Assembly: GCF_022870865.1 (NCBI RefSeq)
Contig: NZ_CP091508.1
Location: forward strand, 744,001 to 808,000
Origin: Uruburuella testudinis
GTDB lineage: Bacteria; Pseudomonadota; Gammaproteobacteria; Burkholderiales; Neisseriaceae
DNA: 64,000 nt
Direction of reading: 5' to 3'
Positions 9,396-18,606 of the stretch are shown piece after piece. The notes beneath the pieces are model-generated. The model saw only the letters and a list, made by a program, of their open reading frames with translations, made no database searches and was not told where the DNA came from. Within the stretch, counting starts at the first letter, position 1, and the number at the start of each line of letters is the position of its first letter. The translations under genes were made by a program, and so were the position numbers.

Positions 9396-9415
9396 CAGCA
9401 TGTGTTTATGAAGAA

Positions 9416-9449
9416 GCCGTCTGAAAAATATTTTTCAGACGGCCTTTTT
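9416..9449 (+). terminator. Uptake-sequence terminator after fabG
   Basis: Perfect inverted pair GCCGTCTGAAAAA / TTTTTCAGACGGC with a two-base loop, followed by CTTTTTA. Classic neisserial rho-independent terminator made from two inverted uptake sequences. Confidence 0.85.
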
Positions 9450-9489
9450 ATTTCAGGCAATAGCATAGATAATAAAAAGCAAGGCATTA

Positions 9490-9600
9490 ATATATTATGG
9501 ATTCGGCAATTTTAATTCTAAAAATCTTTTATTGATTTCTTTTTAAAAACAATCAGATTGATTTGAAAAATGCAGTGATTCAATTGCCGTTTCTCTAACT
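9490..9600 (-). repeat. AT-rich dispersed repeat, copy 1 (inverted relative to copies 2 and 3)
   Basis: The reverse complement contains GAAATCAATAAAAGATTTTT and AGAATTAAAATTGCCGAATC, which recur almost unchanged at 12290-12383 and, more diverged, at 28580-28677. Ends are roughly GGCAATT-type inverted ends. Not coding. The rest of the 9396-9790 gap, about 9635-9760, is a degenerate copy of a second neisserial intergenic repeat (GTTGGCTCGC...GTACTGTCTTCGGCTC...TTACTTTTTGA), seen also at 23630, 25862, 26082, 42303 and 62068. Confidence 0.6.
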
Positions 9601-9790
9601 GCTTAAAAGATTTCACACCCATTCGGAAAAATCATCCAACTGTGTTGGCTCGCTTGAGTTCAGGACAGGCTGGTTTCGCTAAGGCGTTGGCGCGCCAAGT
9701 TAATCAGCCCCATACGGGTTGTACTGTCTTCGGCTCACTGCTTTGTCGGCTTACTTTTTGAATCAGTATTATTGAGAGAAACGAATAAAT

Positions 9791-11770
9791 ATGGAGCATT
9801 TTTCCCTCGCCCCGATTGTGATTGTGCTGTTGGTTGCTGTGTTGACGGTAATTGTGTGCCGCCGCTTGAATATCCCTTCTATGCTGGGCTATCTGCTGGT
9901 GGGTTTTATTGCCGGGCCGGGTATGCTGCATCTGATTCCGCAAACGTCTGCTACCGATTATTTGGGTGAAATCGGGATTGTGTTTTTGATGTTCAGTATC
10001 GGCTTGGAATTTTCACTGCCCAAACTTCAGGCCATGCGCAAGCTGGTTTTGGGTTTGGGTGGTATGCAGGTGGTGCTGACTGTTGCACTGATATTGGGCA
10101 TTTTGATGTTGCAGGGCACGCCTTTTGCTTGGGCGTTTGCAGTAGCCGGTGCGCTGGCCATGTCGTCTACAGCGATTGTCAGCCGTATTTTGGCAGAAAA
10201 AACAGAATTGGGGCAGCCGCACGGGCAGATGGCGATGGGTGTGTTGCTGATGCAGGATATTGCGGTAGTGCCATTGATGATTCTGCTGCCTGCGTTGGCC
10301 GGCAGCAGCGATAATTTATGGCTGGCCTTGGGTTTGGCGGCATTAAAAATGGTGTTGACGCTGGGCTTGTTGTTTGTGGTCGGCAGCCGGGTGATGACGC
10401 CGTGGTTCCGTTTGGTGGCCAAGCAGAAATCATCTGAGCTGTTTATGATTAATGTGCTGCTGGTCACTTTGGGCGTGGCTTATCTGACCGAGCTTGAAGG
10501 GTTGTCGCTGGCTTTGGGGGCGTTTGTGGCAGGCATGCTGTTGTCGGAAACCGAATACCGCTTTCAGGTTGAAGACGATATCCGCCCGTTTCGCGATATT
10601 TTGTTGGGCTTTTTCTTTATCACGGTAGGCATGAAGCTTGATATTGCCGCTCTGCGGGAGGGCTGGCAAACGGTGTTGATGTTGTTGGGCATCTTGCTGC
10701 TGCTCAAAGCGTTGGTAATTTTTTTGATTGCACGCTATTTGCGCCACAATATCGCCAACAGCATGAAATCAGCCATGTATTTGGCGCAGGGCGGTGAGTT
10801 TGGTTTTGTTATTTTGGCGGTTTCGCATAGTCTTGATTTGCTTTCGATAGAGTTGGAGCAGGCGGCAACTGCGGCGATTTTAGTATCGATGATATTGGCG
10901 CCGTTTATCTTGAATGCGAGCGACCGTGTGGTTAACAAGCTGGTTAAGTCGACTTGGGATATGAAAGCCGTCGATTTGCAGAATATGTTAATCGACACCA
11001 TGAACAAATCAGAGCATGTGCTGATTGTCGGCTACGGGCGCGGCGGCCAAACCATCGGCCGTATTCTGGCGCAAGAAAATATTCCCTATTATGCGCTGGA
11101 TATGGATGCCGAACGGGTGCGCATTGCTCACGGTGCGGGCGAGCCGGTATCGTTTGGTGATGCCAAGCGGCGTGAAGTGCTTGAAGCGGCAGGCTTGGGG
11201 CGTGCGCAAATGGTGGTGATTACGCTGAACAATATGGCTGAAACCAAACATGTGCTCAATAATATTATGAGCATGCACCCGACCATGCCCGTGCATGTGC
11301 GTGCCGTCAGCGATGATTATCTGCAAACCTTTACGGAAATGGGCGCGGAAGAGGCGGTTTCCGATACCAAAGAAACCAGCCTGGCGTTGGCTTCATACGC
11401 CATGTTGGGCGCAGGGCGTTCGTATCAGCATGTGCATCAGGTGATGATGAATATCCGCCGCAGCCGTTATCAAATGTTGGAAGATTTGTTTGTCGGCAGC
11501 GATGATGAAGCCGGATTTTATGATGAGCGCAACAGCGTTACCCGTTATGCCTTTGCCTTGCCTGAGGAGGCGCGCGCGATCGGCAGCCCGATTCATGCAC
11601 TCCCTTTGGCTCATTTGAATGTGAGATTATTGTTTGTGCGGCGCAACACGCATCAACTGGCGCAGTTTGATGAGGATTTTCGTTTGCAAGCCGGAGATAT
11701 CTTGGTGGTAGCCGGCCATCAGGAAAAAATAATTTCTTTTGAAAACTGGTCGCTACAAGGTAAGGCATAA
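9791..11770 (+). CDS. KefB/YbaL-type monovalent cation:proton antiporter with RCK domain
   Basis: 659 residues. Residues 1-385 are an Na+/H+-exchanger-type (CPA2) membrane domain of about 12 segments, with GMLHLIPQTSATDYLGEIGIV near the start and the AGMLLSETEYRFQVEDDIRPF segment around 245. Residues about 410-540 are a Rossmann TrkA-N domain (HVLIVGYGRGGQTIGRILAQE) that senses nucleotide or glutathione adducts, and the end looks like a TrkA-C domain (HQLAQFDEDFRLQAGDILVV). KefB-like systems release K+ and acidify the cytoplasm during electrophile stress. It is monocistronic and followed by the tRNA operon promoter. Confidence 0.88.
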   Translation: MEHFSLAPIVIVLLVAVLTVIVCRRLNIPSMLGYLLVGFIAGPGMLHLIPQTSATDYLGEIGIVFLMFSIGLEFSLPKLQAMRKLVLGLGGMQVVLTVALILGILMLQGTPFAWAFAVAGALAMSSTAIVSRILAEKTELGQPHGQMAMGVLLMQDIAVVPLMILLPALAGSSDNLWLALGLAALKMVLTLGLLFVVGSRVMTPWFRLVAKQKSSELFMINVLLVTLGVAYLTELEGLSLALGAFVAGMLLSETEYRFQVEDDIRPFRDILLGFFFITVGMKLDIAALREGWQTVLMLLGILLLLKALVIFLIARYLRHNIANSMKSAMYLAQGGEFGFVILAVSHSLDLLSIELEQAATAAILVSMILAPFILNASDRVVNKLVKSTWDMKAVDLQNMLIDTMNKSEHVLIVGYGRGGQTIGRILAQENIPYYALDMDAERVRIAHGAGEPVSFGDAKRREVLEAAGLGRAQMVVITLNNMAETKHVLNNIMSMHPTMPVHVRAVSDDYLQTFTEMGAEEAVSDTKETSLALASYAMLGAGRSYQHVHQVMMNIRRSRYQMLEDLFVGSDDEAGFYDERNSVTRYAFALPEEARAIGSPIHALPLAHLNVRLLFVRRNTHQLAQFDEDFRLQAGDILVVAGHQEKIISFENWSLQGKA

Positions 11771-11787
11771 AAAAATTAAAAAAACAC

Positions 11788-11816
11788 TTGCGCAGATAAC
11801 GGGATTTTGGTTTAAT
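11788..11816 (+). promoter_or_regulatory. Promoter of tRNA-Val/tRNA-Asp operon, copy 1
   Basis: TTGCGC at 11788-11793 and TTTAAT at 11811-11816 with an exact 17-bp spacer, and a GC-rich stretch after the -10. The same boxes, spacer length and downstream 30 bases recur in front of the second tRNA copy at 28861-28889, the first as TTGCAC. Conservation of the two blocks supports this being the functional promoter. Confidence 0.75.
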
Positions 11817-11846
11817 CACGTTCTCGCAGCAACACAGCGATGAAAC

Positions 11847-11922
11847 GGGTGATTAGCTCAGTTGGTAGAGCGTCTGCCTTACAAGCAGAATGTCGGCGGT
11901 TCGACTCCGTCATCACCCACCA
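11847..11922 (+). tRNA. tRNA-Val (anticodon TAC), copy 1
   Basis: 76 nt with encoded CCA. Acceptor GGGTGAT pairs with ATCACCC; D-loop TCAGTTGGTAGAG; anticodon loop CTTACAA giving TAC (valine); T-arm GGCGGTTCGACTCCGTC. Identical to the copy at 28920-28995. Confidence 0.96.
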
Positions 11923-11932
11923 TTTTTTGTGC

Positions 11933-12009
11933 GGAGTGGTAGTTCAGTTGGTTAGAATACCGGCCTGTCACGCCGGGGGTCGCGGGTTCGAGTCCCGTCC
12001 ACTCCGCCA
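11933..12009 (+). tRNA. tRNA-Asp (anticodon GTC), copy 1
   Basis: 77 nt with encoded CCA. Acceptor GGAGTGG pairs with CCACTCC; anticodon loop CTGTCAC giving GTC (aspartate); T-arm CGCGGGTTCGAGTCCCG. Ten bases behind tRNA-Val, so co-transcribed. Identical to the copy at 29007-29083. Confidence 0.96.
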
Positions 12010-12010
12010 A

Positions 12011-12059
12011 CCCATATAAGAAAAAGCACCGTTTTTAACGGTGCTTTTTCTTATATGGG
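12011..12059 (+). terminator. Terminator of tRNA operon, copy 1
   Basis: Very long hairpin: CCCATATAAG + AAAAAGCACCGT, loop TTTTA, ACGGTGCTTTTT + CTTATATGGG. The inner stem ends in a T-run, a strong rho-independent terminator. Its sequence differs from the terminator of copy 2, so the duplication boundary lies between tRNA-Asp and the terminator. Confidence 0.85.
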
Positions 12060-12553
12060 TAAGTATGCCGGTTTGTAAAAACAGGCTGATAAGACGGCAA
12101 GCCGAAGGCGGTGCAGTTCATGCAACAAGGCGTAGCAACGCCGTAACACTTTTTTATTCGTTTCACTATAAATCGATGTGATTCGCGGGCCAAGCCTACG
12201 CTACGCAGTTGCTGAAGATTAAAATATTTCAGACGGCCTCAAACGGCCTGGTAGCATGGGTTTTGCCCGTAAAATCTATCGCAACAGCAATTAAATAACC
12301 GCATTTTTTAAAATCAATCTAACTGGTTTCAAAAAAGAAATCAATAAAAGATTTTTAGAATGAAAATTGCCGAATCTATAGGATACCTTGGCTATTCATT
12401 TGCAGATGCTTTTTGCCTGAAAACACATTTGCGTTGCAAAGCCTTGCAAGGCGGCTAATTTTGCAGCGTTTTTTGCCTGGTATTTGCCTTGCCAGGCGCA
12501 AAAATGCCGTCATAAACGACGTCGGAACGCCATCGTGACATTTGCCGAAAAAT
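12060..12553. repeat. Gene-free stretch built of dispersed repeats
   Basis: From left to right: a degenerate, inverted copy of the GTTGGCTCGC-type neisserial repeat (about 12075-12200, with GCAAGCCGAAGGCGGTGCAG); an uptake sequence near 12230; AT-rich repeat copy 2 (12290-12383); and a decayed copy of the AGGGTGTCCTGA element (about 12384-12541), recognisable by AAGCCTTGCAAGGC and the GCAGCGTTTTTTGCCTGG body segment but with eroded ends. No gene seen. Confidence 0.55.
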
Positions 12554-12587
12554 AAAAAGTCCGCATCATCAAAATGCGGACTTTTTT
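12554..12587 (-). terminator. Terminator after the OmpA-like gene
   Basis: AAAAAGTCCGCAT / ATGCGGACTTTTTT, a 13-bp stem with a 7-base loop; T-runs on both strands make it bidirectional. It lies 14 bp beyond the stop of the leftward OmpA-domain gene. Confidence 0.85.
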
Positions 12588-12601
12588 AAAACCGGAGTGG
12601 G

Positions 12602-13171
12602 TTATTCCAACACCACTTCTACGCGGCGGGCTTCGGCGTTGCTGCCGCTGCCTTCGGCATTTTCAGGTTTGCGCAATTCGATTTGCGCTTCGGGTACGCC
12701 AAAGCCGAGCAGAGCATCGCGCACGGCAAAGGCGCGCTGCTTCGACAGCTCTTCATTTTGCGCTTGGTTGCCGGTTTCATCGTGAAAACCGGAAATCACC
12801 GCTTTTCGGCCTTCTTTCACGCCCGCCAATACATCTTGCAGGGCTTCGCCGGCGCCGGCGGCCAAATCGGCTTTACCGGTGGCGAAATAGAATTTTACAA
12901 TACCATTTTCAATAATGATTTTGGCATCATCATTGTTTTGGGTGTCTGCAGCCAAAATGGCATCAGCCGGGCTGCTGGCAGCCATTTCTGTTGCCGTTGC
13001 TGTTTCGCTGATGATAATGGTTTCGGAAGCGGCTGTTTGTTCCGAACCTTCAATGCGGCCGGTTTGCCAGCCCCATACTGAGAAAAATAATACGGCTGCG
13101 GTGGTCAGCGCCACAGCAGCAGCGGGCAGCCAAAAAGCCAAGCGTTGTTCGTTGCTTTCTTGATCAGACAT
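12602..13171 (-). CDS. OmpA-domain membrane-anchored protein
   Basis: 189 residues from ATG 13171 (MSDQESNEQRLAFWLPAAA), which has GGGAGT eight bases upstream; the frame is open further back but without a matching signal. A single transmembrane segment (about residues 14-36, AAAVALTTAAVLFFSVWGW) is followed by a Thr/Glu/Ala-rich linker and a C-terminal OmpA-like peptidoglycan-binding domain (about 95-189) with VKFYFATGKADL, ISGFHDETGNQAQNEELSKQ and a final RRVEVVL. It probably tethers the inner membrane to peptidoglycan from the periplasmic side. It diverges from glyQ with 161 bp between starts. Confidence 0.8.
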   Translation of the reverse strand: MSDQESNEQRLAFWLPAAAVALTTAAVLFFSVWGWQTGRIEGSEQTAASETIIISETATATEMAASSPADAILAADTQNNDDAKIIIENGIVKFYFATGKADLAAGAGEALQDVLAGVKEGRKAVISGFHDETGNQAQNEELSKQRAFAVRDALLGFGVPEAQIELRKPENAEGSGSNAEARRVEVVLE

Positions 13172-13332
13172 CTCAAACTCCCTTAAAATAATCGGATTAC
13201 AGGCAATAACATCAAAATTTTCCGCATTATACCCAACTTGCCGCCGATGCAACAGCTAAATCCCTGTTCAATAAGCCGCCAAAACAGTAAAATGGCGCCT
13301 TTATACGCATTTATCTATTTGGCAGGGCAAAC

Positions 13333-14238
13333 ATGCTGACATTCCAACAAATCATTTTCAAATTACAAAACTTCTGGGCGGAGCAAGGCTGCGTGGTGTT
13401 GCAACCGTTTGATATGGAAGTGGGTGCGGGCACCAGCCATCCCGCCACCTGTCTGCGTGCACTCGGCCCCGAGCCGTGGTTTGCCGCCTATGTGCAGCCC
13501 AGCCGCCGCCCCAAAGACGGCCGTTACGGCGACAACCCCAACCGCCTGCAACACTATTATCAATTTCAGGTGGCCTTGAAGCCTGCACCGGCCAATATTC
13601 AGGAGCTGTATCTCGATTCGCTGAAAGAATTGGGCATCTCGCCGCTGGAACACGACATCCGCTTTGTAGAAGACGATTGGGAAAACCCCACGCTCGGCGC
13701 ATGGGGCTTAGGCTGGGAAGTGTGGCTCAACGGTATGGAAGTCACTCAATTTACCTATTTCCAACAAGTGGGCGGTATCGACTGCACGCCCGTGCTTGGC
13801 GAAATCACCTACGGTATCGAGCGTTTGGCCATGTATCTGCAAGGCGTGGAAAACGTGTACGACCTTGTGTGGGCGCAAACCCCCGACGGCCAAACCGTTA
13901 CCTACGGCGATGTGTACCACCAAAACGAAGTGGAACAGTCTACCTATAATTTTGAATACGCCAATGTGGAATTGCTGCTGCAAAACTTCAACAACTTTGA
14001 AGCCGAAGCCCGCCGCCTGCTCGAAATCGAAGACGCCAGCCTCGCGCTGCCCGCCTACGAACAAGTGCTCAAAGCCGGCCATACCTTCAATATGCTTGAT
14101 GCACGCGGCGCCATTTCCGTAACCGAGCGCGCCACCTACATCGGCCGCATCCGCAACCTCAGCCGCATTGTGGCACAAAAATTTGTCGAAAGCCGTGAGG
14201 CCTTGGGTTTTCCGCTGATTAAAAATAAAACGGCATAA
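13333..14238 (+). CDS. glyQ: Glycyl-tRNA synthetase alpha subunit
   Basis: 301 residues starting [20 protein letters not shown], the standard GlyQ opening, with class II motifs in [13 protein letters not shown] and the C-terminal AYIGRI-like [14 protein letters not shown]. With GlyS it forms the alpha2-beta2 enzyme that charges tRNA-Gly. Normally glyQ and glyS are adjacent; here 620 bp containing a decayed foreign gene separate them, so the two subunits may now be transcribed separately. Confidence 0.97.
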   Translation: MLTFQQIIFKLQNFWAEQGCVVLQPFDMEVGAGTSHPATCLRALGPEPWFAAYVQPSRRPKDGRYGDNPNRLQHYYQFQVALKPAPANIQELYLDSLKELGISPLEHDIRFVEDDWENPTLGAWGLGWEVWLNGMEVTQFTYFQQVGGIDCTPVLGEITYGIERLAMYLQGVENVYDLVWAQTPDGQTVTYGDVYHQNEVEQSTYNFEYANVELLLQNFNNFEAEARRLLEIEDASLALPAYEQVLKAGHTFNMLDARGAISVTERATYIGRIRNLSRIVAQKFVESREALGFPLIKNKTA

Positions 14239-14319
14239 TTTTTCAGACGGCCTGAAGATTAAAAACGCAGACAACCAAGGCCGTCTGAAAACCAAAACCG
14301 ATTGATTTATCAGGTAATC

Positions 14320-14694
14320 ATGCAACCGATTGAAATTTACCAAAGCTAAAGTGGGCAAGCTTAGACTGTTTGGCTGTCGCAAACTCAGATGGCCGAGCTA
14401 TTCGGACGTGACCAATCTGTGATTTCACAACCTATCTGTAATGCGCTGGAAGAAAATGAAATCAATGAAAAAAGCAATATGCAAAAAATACATATCGCTT
14501 CTACTGGCCGCCCGGTAACCTTTTATGATTTGGTAACCATCATATCTGTTGGTTACCGCATTAAATCAGCGCAAGGCGTAACATTCCGCCGTTGGGCAAC
14601 CGTCTGCCTGAAAGACTGCCTGCCCGAAGGCTGCGTGCTCAACCATAAGCGTTTACAGCAAACGCAGCCGAGTGGGTGCAAGCCTTGGCGCTGA
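14320..14694 (+). pseudogene. Decayed RhuM-family gene between glyQ and glyS
   Basis: ATG 14320 opens MQPIEIYQS and hits a stop at once, then another stop; the frame resumes as TVWLSQTQMAELFGRDQSVI and continues with ISVGYRIKSAQGVTFRRWAT and CVLNHKRL before diverging. This order (EIxIYQ, TVWL-x-Q-x-QMAELF, VGYRxKSxxG-x-x-FRxWAT, L-x-x-KRL) is the start of the RhuM/virulence-associated family found on genomic islands. Full-length members are about 330 residues, so this is an N-terminal fragment with internal stops. Downstream to 14858 there is only an uptake sequence at 14811 and the glyS leader. Confidence 0.7.
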
Positions 14695-14858
14695 TTTAAA
14701 AACTGCTGCTTCGCCCGCATTAGCCGTGGTTACACCAACCTTATTGGTGGCGTAATCCGACCCCAAACAGAAAGAAACCTTGATTCGACTGATGATGCGC
14801 ATGCTGCATCAGGCCGTCTGAACAAAGAAACCAAACATTTGTAACAGAAAGTTTAACC

Positions 14859-16919
14859 ATGACCCAAACCTTATTAATCGAACTGCGCACCGAAGAGCTG
14901 CCGCCCAAAGCCCTCAACCTGCTGGGCAACAGCCTGGCGGCTTCCATCGTTGAAGCGCTGGCAAAAGCGCAATTGATTGAAGGCGAAGCCGATTACACTG
15001 CCTACGCCTCGCCTCGCCGTTTGGCCGTGCAGGTGAAAAATGTTAAAGCCGTGCAGGCCGACCGCCGGATTGTTAAAAAAGGCCCCGCTGTGGCCGCCGG
15101 CATAAAAGACGGCGTGCCGACCAAAGCGCTGGAGGGTTTTGCCCGTTCGTGCGGCGCAGAAATCGCCGCGCTCAGCATCGTTAATGACGGTAAACAAGAT
15201 GTGTATGCTTATGAATACACCCAGCAAGGCCAGCCCTTGGCAGCGCTCATCAGCGAGATTTTGGCACAGGCTGTGAAAAAACTGCCGATTCCGAAAGTGA
15301 TGCGCTGGGGCAGCAGCACCCACACCTTCGTGCGCCCCGTTCACGGGCTGGTGGTGATGCACGGTGCAGATACTGTGGCTGCTGACGTATTGGGTTTGAG
15401 CAGCCAAAACGCTACCCTCGGCCACCGCTTTCTTTCAGACGGCCAAATCGTGCTGAACAGCGCCGACAGCTACGCCGAGCAAATGCGCGAACAAGGCAAA
15501 GTGATTGCCAATTTTGCCGAACGTAAAGCCGCTATTCAAACCGCCTTGAACGATCAGGCAGGCCGTCTGAACGCCCAAGTGGCCGCCGATGAAGCGCTGC
15601 TTGATGAAGTGACTGCGCTGGTAGAATGGCCGGTGGTGCTCGAGGCCGGATTTGAGGCGCACTTTTTACAAGTGCCGCAAGAATGCCTGATTCTCACCAT
15701 GCAGCAAAACCAAAAATACTTCCCGCTGCTGGACCAAAACGGCAAGCTGATGAACCGCTTTTTGCTGGTGTCTAACCTGCAAGCCCAAGATCCTAGCCAC
15801 ATCATTCACGGCAACGAACGCGTATTGCGCGCGCGCCTGGCCGATGCCGAATTTTTCTACAAGCAAGACCAAAAAGCCACGCTGGAAAGCCGCTTGCCCA
15901 AGCTTGCCCATGTGGTTTACCACAATAAAATCGGCAGCCAGGCCGAACGCATCGACCGCCTGATGAGCATCAGCGGCAGCATTGCCAAAGCATTGGGCAG
16001 CGATGTGGCCGTAGCCGAGCGCGCCGCCCGCCTGGCCAAAGCCGATTTGGTTACTGAAATGGTGGGAGAATTTCCCGAATTGCAAGGCACCATGGGCAAA
16101 TACTATGCCGCTCTTGATGGCGAAACGCCCGAAATCGCCGCCGCTATTGAGCAGCACTACCAGCCCCGCTTTGCCGGCGATGCCCTGCCTGAAGGCAAAA
16201 CCGCCACCGCCGTATCGCTGGCCGACAAGCTCGAAACCCTGGTCGGTATTTGGGGCATCGGGCTGATTCCCACCGGCGACAAAGACCCATACGCCCTGCG
16301 CCGCGCCGCTTTGGGTGTGTTGCGCATGCTCATGCAACACGATTTGAACGCCGCCGAATTGATTCAGACGGCCTACAACAGCTTCCCTGCCGGGATATTG
16401 AACGACAAAACCCCCGCCGAAGTGGCCGAATTTATGCAGGCGCGTTTGGCCGTATTGCTGCAAAACGATTACCCGCAAGACGTGGTTGCCGCCGTGCTGG
16501 CCAAACAGCCGCAGCAGTTGGGCGATATCGAAGGCCGTCTGAACGCTGTAGCCGCCTTTAAAGCGCTGCCCGAAGCCGCTGCGCTGGCCGCCGCCAACAA
16601 ACGCGTGCACAACCTCTTGAAAAAGGCCGATGCCGAATTGGGCGAAGTGAATGAAAGCCTGTTGCAGCAAAGCGAAGAGCAAGCCCTGTTTGCCGCCGCG
16701 CAAAGCCTTGCCCCCAAAATCGAAGCCGCGTTGGCCAAGCAAGACTTTCAGACGGCCTTAACCGAGCTGGCCGCCATCAAGCCGCAAGTCGATACCTTTT
16801 TCGACGGCGTGATGGTGATGGCCGATGATGCCGCCGTGAAGCAAAACCGCCTGAACCTGCTCAACCAATTGGCGCAGCAAATGAACGCCGTGGCCGACAT
16901 TGCCTTGTTGGGCGAGTAA
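14859..16919 (+). CDS. glyS: Glycyl-tRNA synthetase beta subunit
   Basis: 686 residues, matching GlyS (about 690). Opens MTQTLLIELRTEELPPKALN, with LPIPKVMRWG near 145, EFPELQGTMGKYYA near 400 and GDKDPYALRRAALGVLR near 475, all GlyS hallmarks, ending in a DALR-type anticodon-binding helical domain. Partner of GlyQ. Several uptake sequences lie inside the coding region (15432, 15562, 16534). Confidence 0.97.
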   Translation: MTQTLLIELRTEELPPKALNLLGNSLAASIVEALAKAQLIEGEADYTAYASPRRLAVQVKNVKAVQADRRIVKKGPAVAAGIKDGVPTKALEGFARSCGAEIAALSIVNDGKQDVYAYEYTQQGQPLAALISEILAQAVKKLPIPKVMRWGSSTHTFVRPVHGLVVMHGADTVAADVLGLSSQNATLGHRFLSDGQIVLNSADSYAEQMREQGKVIANFAERKAAIQTALNDQAGRLNAQVAADEALLDEVTALVEWPVVLEAGFEAHFLQVPQECLILTMQQNQKYFPLLDQNGKLMNRFLLVSNLQAQDPSHIIHGNERVLRARLADAEFFYKQDQKATLESRLPKLAHVVYHNKIGSQAERIDRLMSISGSIAKALGSDVAVAERAARLAKADLVTEMVGEFPELQGTMGKYYAALDGETPEIAAAIEQHYQPRFAGDALPEGKTATAVSLADKLETLVGIWGIGLIPTGDKDPYALRRAALGVLRMLMQHDLNAAELIQTAYNSFPAGILNDKTPAEVAEFMQARLAVLLQNDYPQDVVAAVLAKQPQQLGDIEGRLNAVAAFKALPEAAALAAANKRVHNLLKKADAELGEVNESLLQQSEEQALFAAAQSLAPKIEAALAKQDFQTALTELAAIKPQVDTFFDGVMVMADDAAVKQNRLNLLNQLAQQMNAVADIALLGE

Positions 16920-17071
16920 AACAGCGTTATGAAAAGCGGGCCGCCCCCGCTTTTTTCTTGCTGGAAAACACAGCCGGCGTGCAACAGAGGTTTTGATACC
17001 ATGCCGTCTGAAACATTTTCTGCACAATGCTATAATCCGCCTATTACATTCATGCCGTCTGAAAGCCCATC

Positions 17072-17515
17072 ATGTACGACAACATCCGTTTCCACACCGA
17101 TGAAAACTACCCGGCCAACCTGCCGCCCGAAGCCGCCGTCACCCATATCGGCATGTATTGGGCGTGGGCAGCTGCGCAAGGGCTGGCCAACCCCGTGTGG
17201 CAAAGCGCACCCGAGAGCCGCGAAGATTTTGCCGCGATGCTTGAGGGCCGCATCAACGGTTCGGAATTTCTGCTCACTCATATGGACGGTGCGCTGATTC
17301 CCGAAGATTTCAACGAATTGGGGCAGCGTTTCACCTCGTTTTATTACGACGATGAAGAAGAGGGCTACGGAAAATTTATGGAAGATTATGTCGTTACCAT
17401 GAATACGCCCGAGCTGGACAGCTTCTATCATGTGGCCGACAACGCCGAAAACCGCGCCGTGCTTGAAGCCGTGTTTCAGACGGCCTTTGAGCAATGGCAG
17501 CAGTCGTTGCGTTAA
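17072..17515 (+). CDS. Conserved hypothetical acidic protein
   Basis: 147 residues, strongly acidic, no signal peptide or membrane segment. Opens [20 protein letters not shown] and includes [16 protein letters not shown] and [21 protein letters not shown] do not recognise a functional family with confidence; proteins of this look (about 150 residues, GMYWAWA segment) are common in Neisseriaceae and may belong to an uncharacterised immunity-like or DUF family. It is preceded by two ATGCCGTCTGAA uptake sequences and followed 20 bp later by rfbB. Confidence 0.6.
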   Translation: MYDNIRFHTDENYPANLPPEAAVTHIGMYWAWAAAQGLANPVWQSAPESREDFAAMLEGRINGSEFLLTHMDGALIPEDFNELGQRFTSFYYDDEEEGYGKFMEDYVVTMNTPELDSFYHVADNAENRAVLEAVFQTAFEQWQQSLR

Positions 17516-17535
17516 TTCATGATATATCTTCGAAA

Positions 17536-18606
17536 ATGAAAATTTTAATTACCGGCGGTGCCGGTTTTATCGGCTCTGCCCTTATCCGCCATATTATCCG
17601 CCACACGGAACACCGCGTTGTCAATGTCGACAAGCTCACTTATGCGGGCAATCTCGAATCATTGGCCGAAGTGGAGGCGGACCCGCGTTATGCTTTCGAA
17701 CAGGTGGATATTTGCAGCCGGAGTGCGCTTGAGCGCGTGTTTGCTGTGCATCAGCCCGATGCGGTGATGCACTTGGCGGCGGAAAGCCATGTCGACCGAT
17801 CTATCGACGGGCCGGCGGCTTTTGTGGAAACCAATATCGTCGGCACATACACCTTGCTCGAAGCCGCGCGTGCTTATTGGCAGCAGATGCCGTCTGAACG
17901 GCGGACGGCTTTTCGTTTTCATCATATTTCCACCGATGAAGTGTACGGCGATTTGCACGGCAGCGGAGCGTTGTTTACCGAAACCACGCCGTATGCGCCC
18001 AGCAGCCCTTATTCGGCCTCAAAAGCCTCCAGCGACCATTTGGTGCGTGCGTGGCACCGCACTTACGGATTACCGGCCATCATAACCAACTGTTCCAATA
18101 ACTACGGCCCTTATCATTTCCCGGAAAAACTGATTCCGCTGATGATACTCAATGCATTGGCGGGCAAGCCGCTGCCGGTTTATGGCGACGGGCGGCAAAT
18201 CCGCGATTGGCTGTTTGTAGAAGATCATGCGCGTGCGCTTTATGCGGTGATTACGCGCGCACGGGTAGGGGAAACCTATAATATCGGCGGCCATAATGAG
18301 CAGGCCAATATTGATGTGGTGCGCAGCATTTGCCGCCTGCTGGAAGAAATGGTGCCCGACAAGCCTGCCGGTGTGGCAAATTATGAAGACTTGATTAGCT
18401 TTGTGGCCGACCGCCCCGGCCATGATGTACGTTATGCCATTGATGCTGCTAAAATCCAAAACGATTTGGGCTGGCGACCGCAAGAAACATTTGAATCAGG
18501 CCTCCGCAAAACCGTGCGTTGGTATCTGGATAACCGTGAATGGTGGCGGCGTGTGCTGGATGGTTCTTACCGTTTGGAACGCTTGGGGCAGGGAGCGTTA
18601 TCATGA
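17536..18606 (+). CDS. rfbB: dTDP-glucose 4,6-dehydratase
   Basis: 356 residues from ATG 17536 ([20 protein letters not shown]). Extended short-chain dehydrogenase: NAD loop [19 protein letters not shown] (about 82), STDEVYGDL (about 134), catalytic [12 protein letters not shown] (about 160) and [15 protein letters not shown]. Converts dTDP-glucose to dTDP-4-keto-6-deoxyglucose. Overlaps rfbA by ATGA, the start of the rfbBAC set for dTDP-deoxysugar synthesis. Confidence 0.96.
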   Translation: MKILITGGAGFIGSALIRHIIRHTEHRVVNVDKLTYAGNLESLAEVEADPRYAFEQVDICSRSALERVFAVHQPDAVMHLAAESHVDRSIDGPAAFVETNIVGTYTLLEAARAYWQQMPSERRTAFRFHHISTDEVYGDLHGSGALFTETTPYAPSSPYSASKASSDHLVRAWHRTYGLPAIITNCSNNYGPYHFPEKLIPLMILNALAGKPLPVYGDGRQIRDWLFVEDHARALYAVITRARVGETYNIGGHNEQANIDVVRSICRLLEEMVPDKPAGVANYEDLISFVADRPGHDVRYAIDAAKIQNDLGWRPQETFESGLRKTVRWYLDNREWWRRVLDGSYRLERLGQGALS

